In this document: in pieces, positions 1 to 9,696 of the stretch
Layout of the letters: every line of letters starts with the position of its first letter
Position numbering within the stretch: the stretch's first letter is position 1
Origin: Serinicoccus chungangensis
GTDB lineage: Bacteria; Actinomycetota; Actinomycetes; Actinomycetales; Dermatophilaceae
DNA: 64,000 bases
NCBI RefSeq assembly: GCF_001483745.1
Contig: NZ_LQBL01000031.1
Location: 62,001-126,000 of the forward strand
Reading direction: 5' to 3'
Translations under genes and position numbers: made by a program
Notes under the pieces: generated by a model
What the model was told of the DNA's origin: nothing
The model's database searches: none
The model's input: the letters and a program-made list of their open reading frames with translations, nothing else

Positions 1-1
1 C

Positions 2-907
2 AACAACGAGGTGGGGGTGGCGCTCACCGTCGAGCACCTGCTCGGCATGGAGGTGCCCGAGCGGGCCACCTGGGCACGCACCCTGCTCAGCGAGCTCGGC
101 CGCGTGCTCAACCACCTCATGTTCCTCGGGTCCTACCCGCACGAGCTCGGCGCCATCACCCCGATGTTCTACTCCTTCCGCGAGCGCGAGGAGATCCAGG
201 CTGTCATGGAGGAGTTCTCCGGCGGCCGGATGCACTTTATGGCGACCCGGGTCGGGGGGCTGCTGCACGACCTGCCCGAGGGCTGGCTGGACCGGGTCGA
301 CGCGGCGGTCGCGACGGTCCGCGGCCGGATGCCGGACCTCACCGGCCTCGTGCTGGGCAACGAGATCCTGCAGGGCCGCACGCGGGGGGTCGGCGTGCTC
401 GACCTCGACACGGTGCTGGGGTACGGCGTGTCCGGCCCCATCGCCCGCGCCTCCGGGCTCGACGTGGACCTGCGGCGCGACGAGCCCTACCTCGCCTACG
501 CCGAGCTCTTCGCCGAGGGCGGTCCCGGGCGGGTGGTGACCCGCGAGGCCGGCGACTGCTTCGCCCGGCTCGAGGTGCTGGCCGAGCAGATCGAGGTCAG
601 TCTCGACCTCGTCGAGGCCTGCACGGCCCGGCTGCGCGAGCTGGGCGAGGGACCGGTGAGCACCCGGCTGCCGAAGAAGCTCAAGGTGCCGGCCGGGGAG
701 CACTGGTTCGCGGCGGAGAACCCGCTCGGCTTCAACGGCTACTACCTCGTCAGCCGCGGCGACACCGTCCCGCACCGGCTCAAGCTGCGCTCGGCGTCCT
801 TCAACAACGTGCAGGTGCTCCGCGAGATGCTGCCCGGCACGGTCGTCGCCGACATGGTGGCGATCCTCGGGTCGATGTTCTTCGTCGTCGGGGACATCGA
901 CAAGTAG
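2..907 (+). CDS. nuoD: NADH-quinone oxidoreductase subunit D, 3' part (start outside window)
   Basis: This is the C-terminal 301 residues of NuoD, a peripheral-arm subunit of complex I that lies at the quinone-binding pocket. The frame is already open at base 2 ([15 protein letters not shown]), so the true start is upstream; the family usually runs to 400 residues or more. Family-typical stretches include [36 protein letters not shown] and the terminal VVGDIDK. It is followed at once by a large hairpin and a convergent gene, not by nuoE or nuoF, so it is either the last gene of a rearranged nuo set or a stand-alone NuoD paralogue. Family is certain; which paralogue it is cannot be settled from the window. 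Confidence 0.93.
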   Translation, partial: NNEVGVALTVEHLLGMEVPERATWARTLLSELGRVLNHLMFLGSYPHELGAITPMFYSFREREEIQAVMEEFSGGRMHFMATRVGGLLHDLPEGWLDRVDAAVATVRGRMPDLTGLVLGNEILQGRTRGVGVLDLDTVLGYGVSGPIARASGLDVDLRRDEPYLAYAELFAEGGPGRVVTREAGDCFARLEVLAEQIEVSLDLVEACTARLRELGEGPVSTRLPKKLKVPAGEHWFAAENPLGFNGYYLVSRGDTVPHRLKLRSASFNNVQVLREMLPGTVVADMVAILGSMFFVVGDIDK

Positions 908-958
908 TTCTGGACATAGCTTTCTGGGGCCCGTTCCCCAGAAATCTATGTCCAGAAC
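907..958. terminator. Long imperfect hairpin between convergent nuoD and the DUF3180 gene
   Basis: Arms 907-929 and 936-958 are 23 bases each with a single mismatch (G versus T at the eleventh pair), separated by a 6-base loop (cccgtt). The first base of the left arm is the last base of the nuoD stop codon. The arms are richer in A and T than the surroundings (ctggacatag / ctatgtccag). No T-run follows on either strand, so if it ends transcription it does so as a T-less, bidirectional hairpin of the kind common in high-GC actinobacteria. Confidence 0.7.
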
Positions 959-963
959 GGCAG

Positions 964-1003
964 GTGGGCACGTGGGCACGTGGGCACGTGGGCACGTGGG
1001 CAG
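964..1003. repeat. Tandem 8-base repeat gtgggcac, about five copies
   Basis: Four perfect copies of gtgggcac (964-995) plus a fifth copy with one change (gtgggcag, 996-1003). Each junction creates the palindrome CACGTG. It lies just outside the 3' end of the DUF3180 gene (stop at 1006). Confidence 0.9.
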
Positions 1004-1005
1004 GG

Positions 1006-1509
1006 TCAGCCGTAGGCGAGGTCGCCGTCGCCCACGCCGTCGTCATCGTCGTCGTCGTGCTCGGTGGGCGGGATCCGGCACCACGCCTGGCCGAGGTAGC
1101 CCGCGCCGGACAGCCCCAGCGCCACCGCCGCGTGCACGAGCCCCCACACCAGCTGCACGCGCTCGCTGGGGACGTCGGCGTTGGGCAGGTGGACCAGGGC
1201 GTTCGCGGCGTACCACCCCACGAGCGCGGCGCCGCCCAGCGCGGCGGCCTGCGCGCCCACGAGGGTGCCCCGGCCGCGCTGCGGGGAGGGTCGCACGCTG
1301 CCGCGCCCGAGGAGGTAGCGGCGGATCTGCCAGCACATCACCAGCACGAGCAGCGCCACGGCGACCAGCGGGACCAGCCCGATCCAGGAGATCGCCGGGT
1401 AGCCGCCACCGAGCGAGCGCACCACCTGTAGCAGCAGCCAGCTCGCCATCGCCGAGAGCACGGCGAGGATGACGCCGGTGCCGACCCGCACCCCGTCCCG
1501 CGAGCTCAC
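1006..1509 (-). CDS. DUF3180 family membrane protein
   Basis: A 167-residue membrane protein of the actinobacterial DUF3180 family, which habitually follows folK; its function is not known. Four hydrophobic segments are visible (around residues 10-30, 42-60, 85-105 and 118-140), followed by an acidic tail with six consecutive Asp. The GTG start at 1509 overlaps the TGA of folBK by four bases (GTGA), so it is probably translationally coupled and the last gene of the folate operon. Function cannot be stated beyond a likely integral membrane protein. Confidence 0.82.
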   Translation of the reverse strand: MSSRDGVRVGTGVILAVLSAMASWLLLQVVRSLGGGYPAISWIGLVPLVAVALLVLVMCWQIRRYLLGRGSVRPSPQRGRGTLVGAQAAALGGAALVGWYAANALVHLPNADVPSERVQLVWGLVHAAVALGLSGAGYLGQAWCRIPPTEHDDDDDDGVGDGDLAYG

Positions 1510-2405
1510 CCCGCCTCCTCGACCGGTGTGACGGCCTGCCCGGCCAGGTCGGGTATGAGGTCGCGCACCGCCACTGCCCGGTCACCGACGCGCAGGGTGG
1601 CCGTGGGGTCGACGTCGTCCCAGGGGACGAGGACGAAGGCGCGCTCCCGGGCGCGCGGGTGCGGCAGCGTCAGGTCCGGGTCGTCGCTGCGCACGTCGGC
1701 GCCGGCAGCGGGATCGCCGTACTGGACGAGGTCGAGGTCCAGGGCGCGGGCCTCCCACCGCACGTCGCGGGTGCGTCCCAGGTCGGCCTCCACCCGGTGC
1801 AGGACCGCGAGCAGCGAGGCGGGGGCGAGGCTGGTGCGGGCCACCGCGACGGCGTTGACGTAGTCCGGCTGACCGGCGACGGCCGCACCACCCACCGGCG
1901 CCGTCCGGAAGGAGCGGGACACCCGGACCCGGTGCAGACCGCGCAGCCGACGCAGCCGGCGCGCCGCCCGGGCCACGGTCGCCGCCGGCTCCGACCCGTC
2001 CGGACCGGGGAGGTTGGCCCCCAGCGCGACGACCACGGGCACGTCCGTGCGGCGGCGCACCACGACGGCGACGTCGTCGAAGGGCACGCCCACCGGGGCC
2101 TGCGGCTTGTGCACGGTGACCTCCACCGCCTCGACGAGGGGGTGGACCAGCACGCGGGCGGCGATCTCCTCGGCGACGGTCTCGACGAGGTCGCGCGGCT
2201 CCCCCTCGACCACGGCGACGACCTGGGCGGCCACCGCGCCGTAGTCCACCGTCCGGGCCAGGTCGTCGCTCGCACCCGCGGCGGCGAGGTCGACCTCCAG
2301 GGTGACGTCGACGACGAAGTCCTGCCCGTCGCGCCGCTCGTGCTCGAAGACCCCGTGGTGCCCGCGGGCGCGGACCCCGGTGAGGCGGATCAGGTCACCT
2401 CGCAC
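1506..2405 (-). CDS. folBK: Fused dihydroneopterin aldolase / HPPK (FolB-FolK)
   Basis: A single 299-residue protein carrying two consecutive folate enzymes. Residues 1-120 are dihydroneopterin aldolase (LTGVRARGHHGVFEHERRDG at the N-terminus, then LVETVAEEIAARVL and VTVHKPQAPV). Residues 125-299 are 6-hydroxymethyl-7,8-dihydropterin pyrophosphokinase (VALGANLPGP, RTAPVGG, YVNAVA, RWEARALDLDLVQYG, LPHPRARERAFVLVP). The product feeds the dihydropteroate synthase encoded just upstream. It overlaps the end of folP by 11 bases and the next gene by four. Fusion of folB and folK is known in this phylum. Confidence 0.95.
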   Translation of the reverse strand: MRGDLIRLTGVRARGHHGVFEHERRDGQDFVVDVTLEVDLAAAGASDDLARTVDYGAVAAQVVAVVEGEPRDLVETVAEEIAARVLVHPLVEAVEVTVHKPQAPVGVPFDDVAVVVRRRTDVPVVVALGANLPGPDGSEPAATVARAARRLRRLRGLHRVRVSRSFRTAPVGGAAVAGQPDYVNAVAVARTSLAPASLLAVLHRVEADLGRTRDVRWEARALDLDLVQYGDPAAGADVRSDDPDLTLPHPRARERAFVLVPWDDVDPTATLRVGDRAVAVRDLIPDLAGQAVTPVEEAG

Positions 2406-3237
2406 CGGCAGCCCCCTGCGTCAGCTCCCACACCGCGAGCGCGTCGCGGGTCGGACCCACCTCGTGCACCCGCACCGCCCAGGCGCCCGCCTGTGCGGCA
2501 AGCAGGCTCGTGGCGGCCGTCGCGACGTCGCGCTCCTGGGGCGCGGTGGGCTCGTCGGGCACCGGCGCACCGGGGCGCGCGGGCAGCCGGCCGAGGAAGC
2601 GCTTGCGCGAGGCCCCGACGAGCACCGGCAGCCCGAGGGCGACGACCCGGTCCAGCCCGGCCAGCAGCGTCCAGTTGTGGCCGGCGTCCTTGGAGAAGCC
2701 CAGGCCCGGGTCCAGCACCAGCTGCTCCTCGCGCACGCCCAGCCCGACCAGCGCGTCCACCCGGTCGCCGAGCTCGGCGCAGACCTCGCCGACGACGTCG
2801 TCGTAGTGGTGGGTGGCGGTGGGGTCGCTCAGCAGCCCCCGCCAGTGCATGACGACGTAGCGGGCGCCGGTCTGCGCCACCATCGGCCCCATCTCGGGGT
2901 CGCCCAGCCCGCCGGACACGTCGTTGACGAGGACCGCGCCCGCCTCCAGGGCCGCCTGCGCGACGGACGCGCGCATGGTGTCGATGGACACGGCATACCC
3001 CTGCTGCGCGAGCGCGGAGACGACCGGCAGGACGCGGTCGCGTTCCTCGGCCTCCGACGGACGGCTGCTGCCGGGTCGCGTCGACTCGCCCCCCACATCG
3101 ACGAGCTCGGCGCCGGCGGCGACGAGCTCACGCCCGCGGGCGACCGCGGCCTCGGGGTCGACGAAGCGGCCCCCGTCGCTGAAGGAGTCGGGGGTGACGT
3201 TGACGACGCCCATGATCGAGGTGTGCCGTTGGCTCAC
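2395..3237 (-). CDS. folP: Dihydropteroate synthase
   Basis: Condenses 6-hydroxymethyl-7,8-dihydropterin diphosphate with p-aminobenzoate; target of sulfonamides. All signature blocks are visible in the 280 residues: MGVVNVTPDSFSDGG, DVGGESTRPGS, SIDTMRASVA, LVNDVSGG, LDPGLGFSKDAGHN, VGASRKRFLG and, near the C-terminus, RVHEV. GTG start at 3237, seven bases after the folE stop; overlaps folBK by 11 bases. Part of the operon ftsH-folE-folP-folBK-DUF3180. The codon group GGG TAT GCC in this gene is one of the GGTATGCC sites described in the findings. Confidence 0.96.
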   Translation of the reverse strand: MSQRHTSIMGVVNVTPDSFSDGGRFVDPEAAVARGRELVAAGAELVDVGGESTRPGSSRPSEAEERDRVLPVVSALAQQGYAVSIDTMRASVAQAALEAGAVLVNDVSGGLGDPEMGPMVAQTGARYVVMHWRGLLSDPTATHHYDDVVGEVCAELGDRVDALVGLGVREEQLVLDPGLGFSKDAGHNWTLLAGLDRVVALGLPVLVGASRKRFLGRLPARPGAPVPDEPTAPQERDVATAATSLLAAQAGAWAVRVHEVGPTRDALAVWELTQGAAGAR

Positions 3238-3244
3238 GGGGACC

Positions 3245-3862
3245 TCAGCGCCCGGTGATGAGGCTCATCGCCTCGGCGCGGGTGGCCTGGTTGCGCAGCT
3301 GGCCGCGGACGGTGGACGTCACGGTGCGGGCCCCGGGGCGCCGCACCCCCCGCATGGACATGCACAGGTGCTCGGCCTCGACGACGACGAGGACGCCGCG
3401 AGGCGCGAGGTGCTCGACCAGGGCGTCGGCGACCTGGGTGGTCAGCCGCTCCTGGACCTGGGGCCGACGGGCGTAGACGTCGACCAGCCGGGCCAGCTTG
3501 GACAGGCCGACGACCCGCCCGTCGCGCCCGGGGATGTAGGCGACGTGCGCCGAGCCGTGGAAGGGCACGAGGTGGTGCTCGCAGACGCTGTAGAGCTCGA
3601 TGTCCTTGACGAGGATCATCTCGTCGTGGTCGACGTCGAAGGTGGTGCCGAGGACCTCCCGGGCGTCCTGCTGGAGCCCGCCGAAGATCTCGGCGTAGGA
3701 GCGGGCCACCCGGGCCGGGGTGCCCTGCAGCCCGTCCCGGTCCGGGTCCTCGCCGACCGCGAGCAGGATCTCGCGCACCGCGGCCTCGATCCGGGCGTGG
3801 TCGACCGGTCGGGTCGCGGGCGGCTCGCCCGCCCCCGCCTCAGGCGTGGCCGGGGTCGACAT
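3245..3862 (-). CDS. folE: GTP cyclohydrolase I
   Basis: First committed step of folate synthesis: GTP to 7,8-dihydroneopterin triphosphate. 205 residues, the usual size. Visible: the zinc and active-site block [12 protein letters not shown], then [34 protein letters not shown] and TSTVRGQL. I take ATG 3862 ([10 protein letters not shown]) because GAGGG sits six bases upstream; a GTG at 3868 is the alternative. The start overlaps the last 23 bases of ftsH. Confidence 0.95.
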   Translation of the reverse strand: MSTPATPEAGAGEPPATRPVDHARIEAAVREILLAVGEDPDRDGLQGTPARVARSYAEIFGGLQQDAREVLGTTFDVDHDEMILVKDIELYSVCEHHLVPFHGSAHVAYIPGRDGRVVGLSKLARLVDVYARRPQVQERLTTQVADALVEHLAPRGVLVVVEAEHLCMSMRGVRRPGARTVTSTVRGQLRNQATRAEAMSLITGR

Positions 3863-5885
3863 GGCCACCCTCGGGCACCTGGACCACCTCGGCCGGGGGG
3901 TTCTCCTCCCCGACCTCGGTCAGCGGGTGGTGGCCGTTGGCCATGGCCCGCCGCTCCGCGTCGGTGAGCACCGGGCCCGCCTCGTGGATCGTGCGGGCGT
4001 CGGAGGAGAGCCAGACCGGGCGCACCGGGCGCTTGCGGACGTCGGTGAAGACCTCGGCGATCGCGTCGGCGTTCAGCGTCTCCTTCTCCAGCAGCTCCAG
4101 CACGAGGGCGTCGAGGATGTCGCGGTTGTCGTTGAGCGCGTGCCAGGCCTCGTCGTGCGCGGCCTCGATGAGCCGGCGCACCTCCTGGTCGACGACGCCG
4201 GCGAGGTTCTCGGAGTAGTCGCGCTCGTGGCCCATGTCGCGCCCGAGGAACACCTCGCCCCCGGCCGACCCGAGCTTGACCGCCCCGACCCGCTCGGACA
4301 TCCCGAACTGCGTGACCATCTTGCGGGCGAGGCCGGTGGCCTTCTCGATGTCGTTGGCGGCGCCGGTGGTCGGGTCGTGGAAGACCAGCTCCTCGGCCAC
4401 CCGGCCGCCGAGGGCGTAGGCGAGCTGGTCCAGCAGCTCGTTGCGGGTGGTGGAGTACTTGTCGTCGGCGGGCAGCACCATCGTGTAGCCGAGTGCCCGG
4501 CCACGGGGCAGGATCGTCACCTTGCTCACCGGATCGGTGTGGTTCATCGCCGCGGCGACGAGGGCGTGGCCGCCCTCGTGGTAGGCGGTGATCTTCTTCT
4601 CCTTCGCGCTCATGACCCGGGTCCGCTTCTGCGGGCCGGCCATGACGCGGTCGATCGCCTCGTCGAGGTCGGCGTCGGTGATGACCTGCTCGTTCTTGCG
4701 GGCGGTGAGCAGGGCGGCCTCGTTGAGCACGTTGGCCAGGTCGGCGCCGGAGAAGCCCGGCGTGCGCCGCGCGATCGCCATGAGGTCCACGTCGGCCAGC
4801 GGCTTGCCCTTGCCGTGCACCTGCAGGATGTGCAGGCGGCCCAGCATGTCGGGCGCCTCGACCGCGATCTGCCGGTCGAAGCGGCCCGGGCGCAGCAGGG
4901 CCGGGTCGAGGATGTCGGGCCGGTTGGTGGCGGCGATGAGGATGATGTTGGTCTTGACGTCGAAGCCGTCCATCTCGACGAGCAGCTGGTTGAGCGTCTG
5001 CTCCCGCTCGTCGTGACCGCCGCCCATGCCGGCGCCGCGGTGGCGGCCGACGGCGTCGATCTCGTCGACGAAGATGATCGCCGGGGCGTTCTCCTTGGCC
5101 TGCTCGAAGAGGTCGCGGACGCGGGAGGCACCCACGCCGACGAACATCTCGACGAAGTCCGAGCCGGAGATGGAGTAGAACGGCACCCCGGCCTCGCCGG
5201 CGACGGCCCGGGCGAGGAGGGTCTTGCCGGTCCCGGGCGGGCCGTAGAGCAGCACACCCTTGGGGATCTTGGCGCCCACCTCCAGGAACTTGCGCGGCTC
5301 GGAGAGGAACTCCTTGATCTCGTGCAGCTCCTCGACGGCCTCGTCGGAGCCGGCGACGTCGGCGAAGGTGACCTTGGGCATGTCCTTCGTCGCGAGCTTG
5401 GCCTTGGACTTGCCGAACTGCATGACGCCTCGGCCGCCGCCCTGCATCCGGGTCATGAGCCACAGGAAGAGCGCCAGGATGAGCAGCAGCGGCAGGAAGT
5501 TGACCAGGATGGACACGAAGACGTTCTGCCGGGCCGGGTCGTCGGTCCACCGCTCCGTGGGCGGGTTCGCGTCCAGGGCCTCGATGACCTGCGGGCCGCG
5601 GGCGTCGACGTAGAACGCCTGCACCTGGTCGGTCTCCCGGACGTCGTCGCTGGAGAAGGTCTCCCCGTCGCGCAGGGTGAGGTCGATGCGGTCCGGCGTC
5701 ACGACCGCCTCGGCGACCTGCCCGTCCTCGATCAGCTGGAGCGCGTCGGCGGTGTCGATCCTGCTGTAGGGGCTCTGCGACAGCAGCGAGTACCACAGGA
5801 TGCCGAGACCGAGGAAGAGGAAGACCCACATCCACGGGCTGGGCTTGGGCCGCTTGCTGGGCCTGTTGGTCGGGGCAGTGCTCAT
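3840..5885 (-). CDS. ftsH: ATP-dependent zinc metalloprotease FtsH
   Basis: Membrane-anchored AAA+ protease that degrades damaged and regulatory membrane proteins. From the chosen ATG (5885, [10 protein letters not shown]) it has 681 residues: a transmembrane helix at about 17-34, an extracytoplasmic domain to ~124, a second helix at ~124-145, the AAA module with Walker A GPPGTGKT (215-222), Walker [13 protein letters not shown] region [11 protein letters not shown], then the M41 protease domain with the zinc motif HEGGH (more often HEAGH) and ANDIEKAT. The longer open frame to 5963 lacks a recognisable start context. First gene of the leftward folate operon. Confidence 0.96.
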   Translation of the reverse strand: MSTAPTNRPSKRPKPSPWMWVFLFLGLGILWYSLLSQSPYSRIDTADALQLIEDGQVAEAVVTPDRIDLTLRDGETFSSDDVRETDQVQAFYVDARGPQVIEALDANPPTERWTDDPARQNVFVSILVNFLPLLLILALFLWLMTRMQGGGRGVMQFGKSKAKLATKDMPKVTFADVAGSDEAVEELHEIKEFLSEPRKFLEVGAKIPKGVLLYGPPGTGKTLLARAVAGEAGVPFYSISGSDFVEMFVGVGASRVRDLFEQAKENAPAIIFVDEIDAVGRHRGAGMGGGHDEREQTLNQLLVEMDGFDVKTNIILIAATNRPDILDPALLRPGRFDRQIAVEAPDMLGRLHILQVHGKGKPLADVDLMAIARRTPGFSGADLANVLNEAALLTARKNEQVITDADLDEAIDRVMAGPQKRTRVMSAKEKKITAYHEGGHALVAAAMNHTDPVSKVTILPRGRALGYTMVLPADDKYSTTRNELLDQLAYALGGRVAEELVFHDPTTGAANDIEKATGLARKMVTQFGMSERVGAVKLGSAGGEVFLGRDMGHERDYSENLAGVVDQEVRRLIEAAHDEAWHALNDNRDILDALVLELLEKETLNADAIAEVFTDVRKRPVRPVWLSSDARTIHEAGPVLTDAERRAMANGHHPLTEVGEENPPAEVVQVPEGGHVDPGHA

Positions 5886-6089
5886 ATCAGTGACGTTCGG
5901 GGAGCCACGGGACCCCCCGGTCCTCCTGGTCGGTGGTCCGGCAGTGATTCTTCTGCCCGTCAACGCGCGGCAGATGGACAGTGTTCCACCTCACCCGGGG
6001 GCTCCGCCCCACACCCCGCGCCGGGTGCGGCGGCACCCGCCCCTCGCCGGTCCGCCCAGGACGCCCGACCCCGGGCTACGGTGACGCGT

Positions 6090-6892
6090 ATGACGCCCCT
6101 CGGCCTGATCTTCCCGCCGGACCAGCCCCCCGAACGGCTCCGGGAGGTGGCCCGGGCCGCGGAGGAGGCCGGGCTGGACGAGCTGTGGCTGTGGGAGGAC
6201 TGCTTCAAGGAGCGCGGGATCGCCCCCGCGGCGGCCGCCCTCGCGTGGACCTCGAGCCTGCGGGTCGGCATCGCCCTCATGCCGGTGCCGCTGCGCAACG
6301 TCGCGCTCACCGCGATGGAGATCGCGACCCTGGCGCGGCTCTTCCCCGGGCGCTTCCTCCCGGCGGTCGGTCACGGGGTGCAGGGCTGGATGGGGCAGAC
6401 CGGCACCCGGGTCGACTCGCCCATGACGCTGCTGCGCGAGCAGGTCGAGGCGCTGCAGTGCCTGCTGCACGGGGAGCAGGTGTCGCGGCAGGGGCGCTAC
6501 GTCACCCTCGAGGAGGTGGCGCTGGACTGGCCGCCCGCGCAGGTGCCGCCGCTGCTGGTGGGCGCCCAGGGGCCCCGGACCCTGGCGCTGGCCGGTGAGC
6601 TCGGCGACGGGGTGGTCGTCGACGTGGCCGAGCACCTGCCGCGGGCGGCGGCGGCGGTGCGCGACGCCCGGGCCGCGGCGGGCCGGGAGGGGGAGCCGGA
6701 CGTGCTCGTCTTCCAGACCGTGGCCCTCGGGACCCCGGCCGAGGAGGTCGCCGAGCTGGTGCGGGCCCGCGTCGCCGAGGGCGCGCGGCGGGTGGCGATC
6801 ACGGTGGTGACCGCGCCGGGCGGACCTCCGGAGCCGGGCCCCGCGCTGCTGGACGCCGTCCCGACGCTGGGCCGCGCCCGGGAGCTGCTCGC

Positions 6893-6902
<10 letters not shown>
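6090..6902 (+). CDS. LLM class (luciferase-like) flavin/F420-dependent oxidoreductase
   Basis: A 270-residue luciferase-like monooxygenase-fold protein, probably using F420 or FMN; substrate unknown. Features: N-terminal strand [65 protein letters not shown] and [20 protein letters not shown]. The start ATG 6090 has no ribosome-binding site but lies eight bases after a TACGGT hexamer, so a leaderless transcript is possible. It is on the opposite strand to all its neighbours, diverging from ftsH and overlapping the end of hpt by 10 bases, and looks inserted into an otherwise conserved hpt-ftsH order. Confidence 0.82.
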
Positions 6903-7444
<542 letters not shown>

Positions 7445-7513
7445 GCAGCCTGCTCCTTCGTCGTCCGGCGCTGAGACCCGGGCGGTCACGCACCCGCGTC
7501 GGACCCCATCCAA

Positions 7514-8512
7514 CTACGCCTCCCGGTGCAGCCGCACCCCCTCCCCCGTCCGGACGGCCCGGACCCCGCCGGGCAGGTGCAGCGGTCCCTGCCCGTGCCA
7601 GTCCGTGACGAGGGCGTCGACGGCCCGCAGGTGCTCCCCCGTGAGATCGGTGCCGGGGCTGCCCTGCTCGAGCGCCGCCCGACGCCACAGCCGGGTCCGG
7701 ACGGCCCGGGGCAGGGCCGCCAGGGCCGGTGCGCCCCACGGCTGCTCACCCAGGTCGAGGTATGCCGTGTCCGCCAGCGCGTCCAGCGCGTCGGCGTCGT
7801 CGCGCAGCAGGTCGGCGGAACGCGCCAGGTTGCCGGCCAGGCCGGGTCCGAGGTCGCCCTCCAGCCGGGCGAGGGCCCCCCGGGCCCGGACCCGCGCGAA
7901 GCGGCGGTCCTCGTTGTGCGGGTCGCGGTGGGGAGCCAGGCCCAGCGCCGCGCAGGCGTCCGACGTCCGCTGCCGGGAGAGCCCGAGCAGCGGCCGGCCC
8001 AGCAGCAGGCCCCCGCCGAGCGGCCGCCGGTCGGACATGCCGGCCAGCGAGCGGGCGCCGGACCCGCGAGCCAGGCCGAGCAGCACCTGCTCGGCCTGGT
8101 CGTCGCGGGTGTGCCCCAGCAGCACCGCCGCCGCACCGAGCCCTCGCGCGGCGTCGGCCAGCGCGGCATACCTCGCCGTCCGGGCGTCCGCCTCCGGACC
8201 GGCCCCCGAGGACGAGACCGACACCCGCACCACCTCGACGGGCGAGCCGTCGGGGAGCAGCGACCGGCACCGGTCAGCGGCCTCCCGGGCCACCCCCGCC
8301 GACCCGGGCTGCAGCCCGTGGTCGACGACGACGGCACCGACGGCATACCCCGCGCGGGGGGCGACGAAGCCGGTCGCCCCGGTCAGCGCCAGCGAGTCGG
8401 CCCCGCCGGAGCACCCGAGCAGCACCAGCGCCCCCCGCTCCAGGCCGCTGCCGTCCAGCCACCGGCGCACCGCGACGCGCGCGTCCGCCAGGGCCGGGGG
8501 CGGTCCGGGCAC
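7514..8512 (-). CDS. tilS: tRNA(Ile)-lysidine synthase
   Basis: Modifies C34 of the CAU-anticodon isoleucine tRNA to lysidine so that it reads AUA. From the GTG at 8512 it has 332 residues; PP-loop SGGADS at 35-40, followed by VVVDHGLQPG, LGHTRDDQAEQVLLGLARGSG and LLGLSRQRT. The start lies four bases after the stop of the upstream zincin gene; no strong ribosome-binding site is seen, so coupling is likely. Three GGTATGCC octamers fall in this small region (7759, 8165, 8342), read as ACG GCA TAC, AGG TAT GCC and GGG TAT GCC. Confidence 0.93.
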   Translation of the reverse strand: MPGPPPALADARVAVRRWLDGSGLERGALVLLGCSGGADSLALTGATGFVAPRAGYAVGAVVVDHGLQPGSAGVAREAADRCRSLLPDGSPVEVVRVSVSSSGAGPEADARTARYAALADAARGLGAAAVLLGHTRDDQAEQVLLGLARGSGARSLAGMSDRRPLGGGLLLGRPLLGLSRQRTSDACAALGLAPHRDPHNEDRRFARVRARGALARLEGDLGPGLAGNLARSADLLRDDADALDALADTAYLDLGEQPWGAPALAALPRAVRTRLWRRAALEQGSPGTDLTGEHLRAVDALVTDWHGQGPLHLPGGVRAVRTGEGVRLHREA

Positions 8513-8516
8513 CGGC

Positions 8517-9650
8517 TCAGCCGTGCACGCGGGCGACCCACGCCTGCGGGTCGGCGATCTCGGTCGGCCGGGGCAGGGTCTGCGGCGAGGTCCAGACGCG
8601 GTTGAACCCCTCCACGCCGACCTGGTCCTGGACCGCCCGGACGAAGATCGCGCCGTCCTTGTACTGCCGCATCTTCGCCTCCATGCCCAGCAGCCGGCGC
8701 AGCAGCTTGTCGACGTTGCCCGCCCCCTTGCGCCGCTGGGTGAACCGGCGGCGGATCTCGGCCACCGAGGGGATGACGCTGGGCCCGACCTCGTCCATGA
8801 CCACGTCGGCATGGCCCTCGAGCAGGGACATGACAGCGGTGACCTCGGCGAGCTTCTCCCGCTGCTCGGGCGTGGCCACGACCTGGGTGATGTCCGCCTC
8901 GCCGCGGACGACGTCGGGGAGGGCGCCGACGATCTCCCTGAGCCGCTGGCCGAGGTCCTCCGGCTCGGGCATGATCCGGGTGCCCATGCTGCGGGCGCGC
9001 TCGATGAGGTGCTCGCGCAGCCAGGGCACCGCGGTGAACTGCACCCGGTGGGTCTCCTCGTGCATGGCGACCCACAGCCGGAAGTCCGTCGGGTCCACCC
9101 CGAGCTCGCGCTCGGCCGCGAGGATGTTGGGGGCCACGAACATCAGCCCGGGGGTGCCCTGGGGCGCCAGGTCGTACTGGCCCAGCACCTTGGTCGAAAT
9201 CCAGGAGAGCAGGCCCGCGACCTCGGTCCCGGTGACCTTGGCGGAGATGGCCTGGGAGGTGGCCCCCAGGTCGGGCAGCTCCCGGCCGGCGCGCTGCGCC
9301 CGGTCCCGGTCGGCGGCCCGCTTCCTGCGCACGACCTCGTCGAGGACGGGAGCGAGCATGGCGTCCATCGAGGCGCAGTTGGCGCGGATCCAGCCGGCCC
9401 GGTCGACGACCAGCGCCTCGGGGGTGCCGGGAGGGGTGGAGAGCCGGGCCGTCGTGGCGACCGGGTCCACCGCCCGCGCGGCGGCCGACCGCAGGTCGGT
9501 GACCAGGTCGGTGATCTCGCGCCGGCTCGCCCTGGGTCCGGGGGGCGCCAGCCGGGCGGCGGCCGCGGCGGCGAACTCCCAGTCCACGAGGGCGCTGCCC
9601 CGCACGTCGTCGAGGGGAGCGTCGTCGGTGGTGGCGGGCTGCTCGCTCAT
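8517..9650 (-). CDS. Zinc-dependent metalloprotease of the DUF2342 / F420-associated zincin family
   Basis: 377 residues of an actinobacterial zincin-like family often annotated as coenzyme-F420-biosynthesis-associated; physiological substrate unknown. The zinc motif is HEETH at residues 197-201 (VAMHEETHRVQF), with FVAPNILAAERELGV before it and SLLEGHADVVMDEVG after it, where the EGHADVVMD block probably supplies the third ligand. ATG start at 9650. Sits in its standard place between dacB and tilS; tilS starts four bases downstream. Confidence 0.88.
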   Translation of the reverse strand: MSEQPATTDDAPLDDVRGSALVDWEFAAAAAARLAPPGPRASRREITDLVTDLRSAAARAVDPVATTARLSTPPGTPEALVVDRAGWIRANCASMDAMLAPVLDEVVRRKRAADRDRAQRAGRELPDLGATSQAISAKVTGTEVAGLLSWISTKVLGQYDLAPQGTPGLMFVAPNILAAERELGVDPTDFRLWVAMHEETHRVQFTAVPWLREHLIERARSMGTRIMPEPEDLGQRLREIVGALPDVVRGEADITQVVATPEQREKLAEVTAVMSLLEGHADVVMDEVGPSVIPSVAEIRRRFTQRRKGAGNVDKLLRRLLGMEAKMRQYKDGAIFVRAVQDQVGVEGFNRVWTSPQTLPRPTEIADPQAWVARVHG

Positions 9651-9696
9651 GCCGTGACGGTATGCGCTCGCCCGCCCCCGCGGCGACCCGGGACGC

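Noticed and set aside
5886-6089. ftsH promoter around a TTGACG hexamer (minus strand, near 5960-5970)
   Set aside because: No -10-like hexamer occurs at 16-19 bases, so I do not list it as a promoter.
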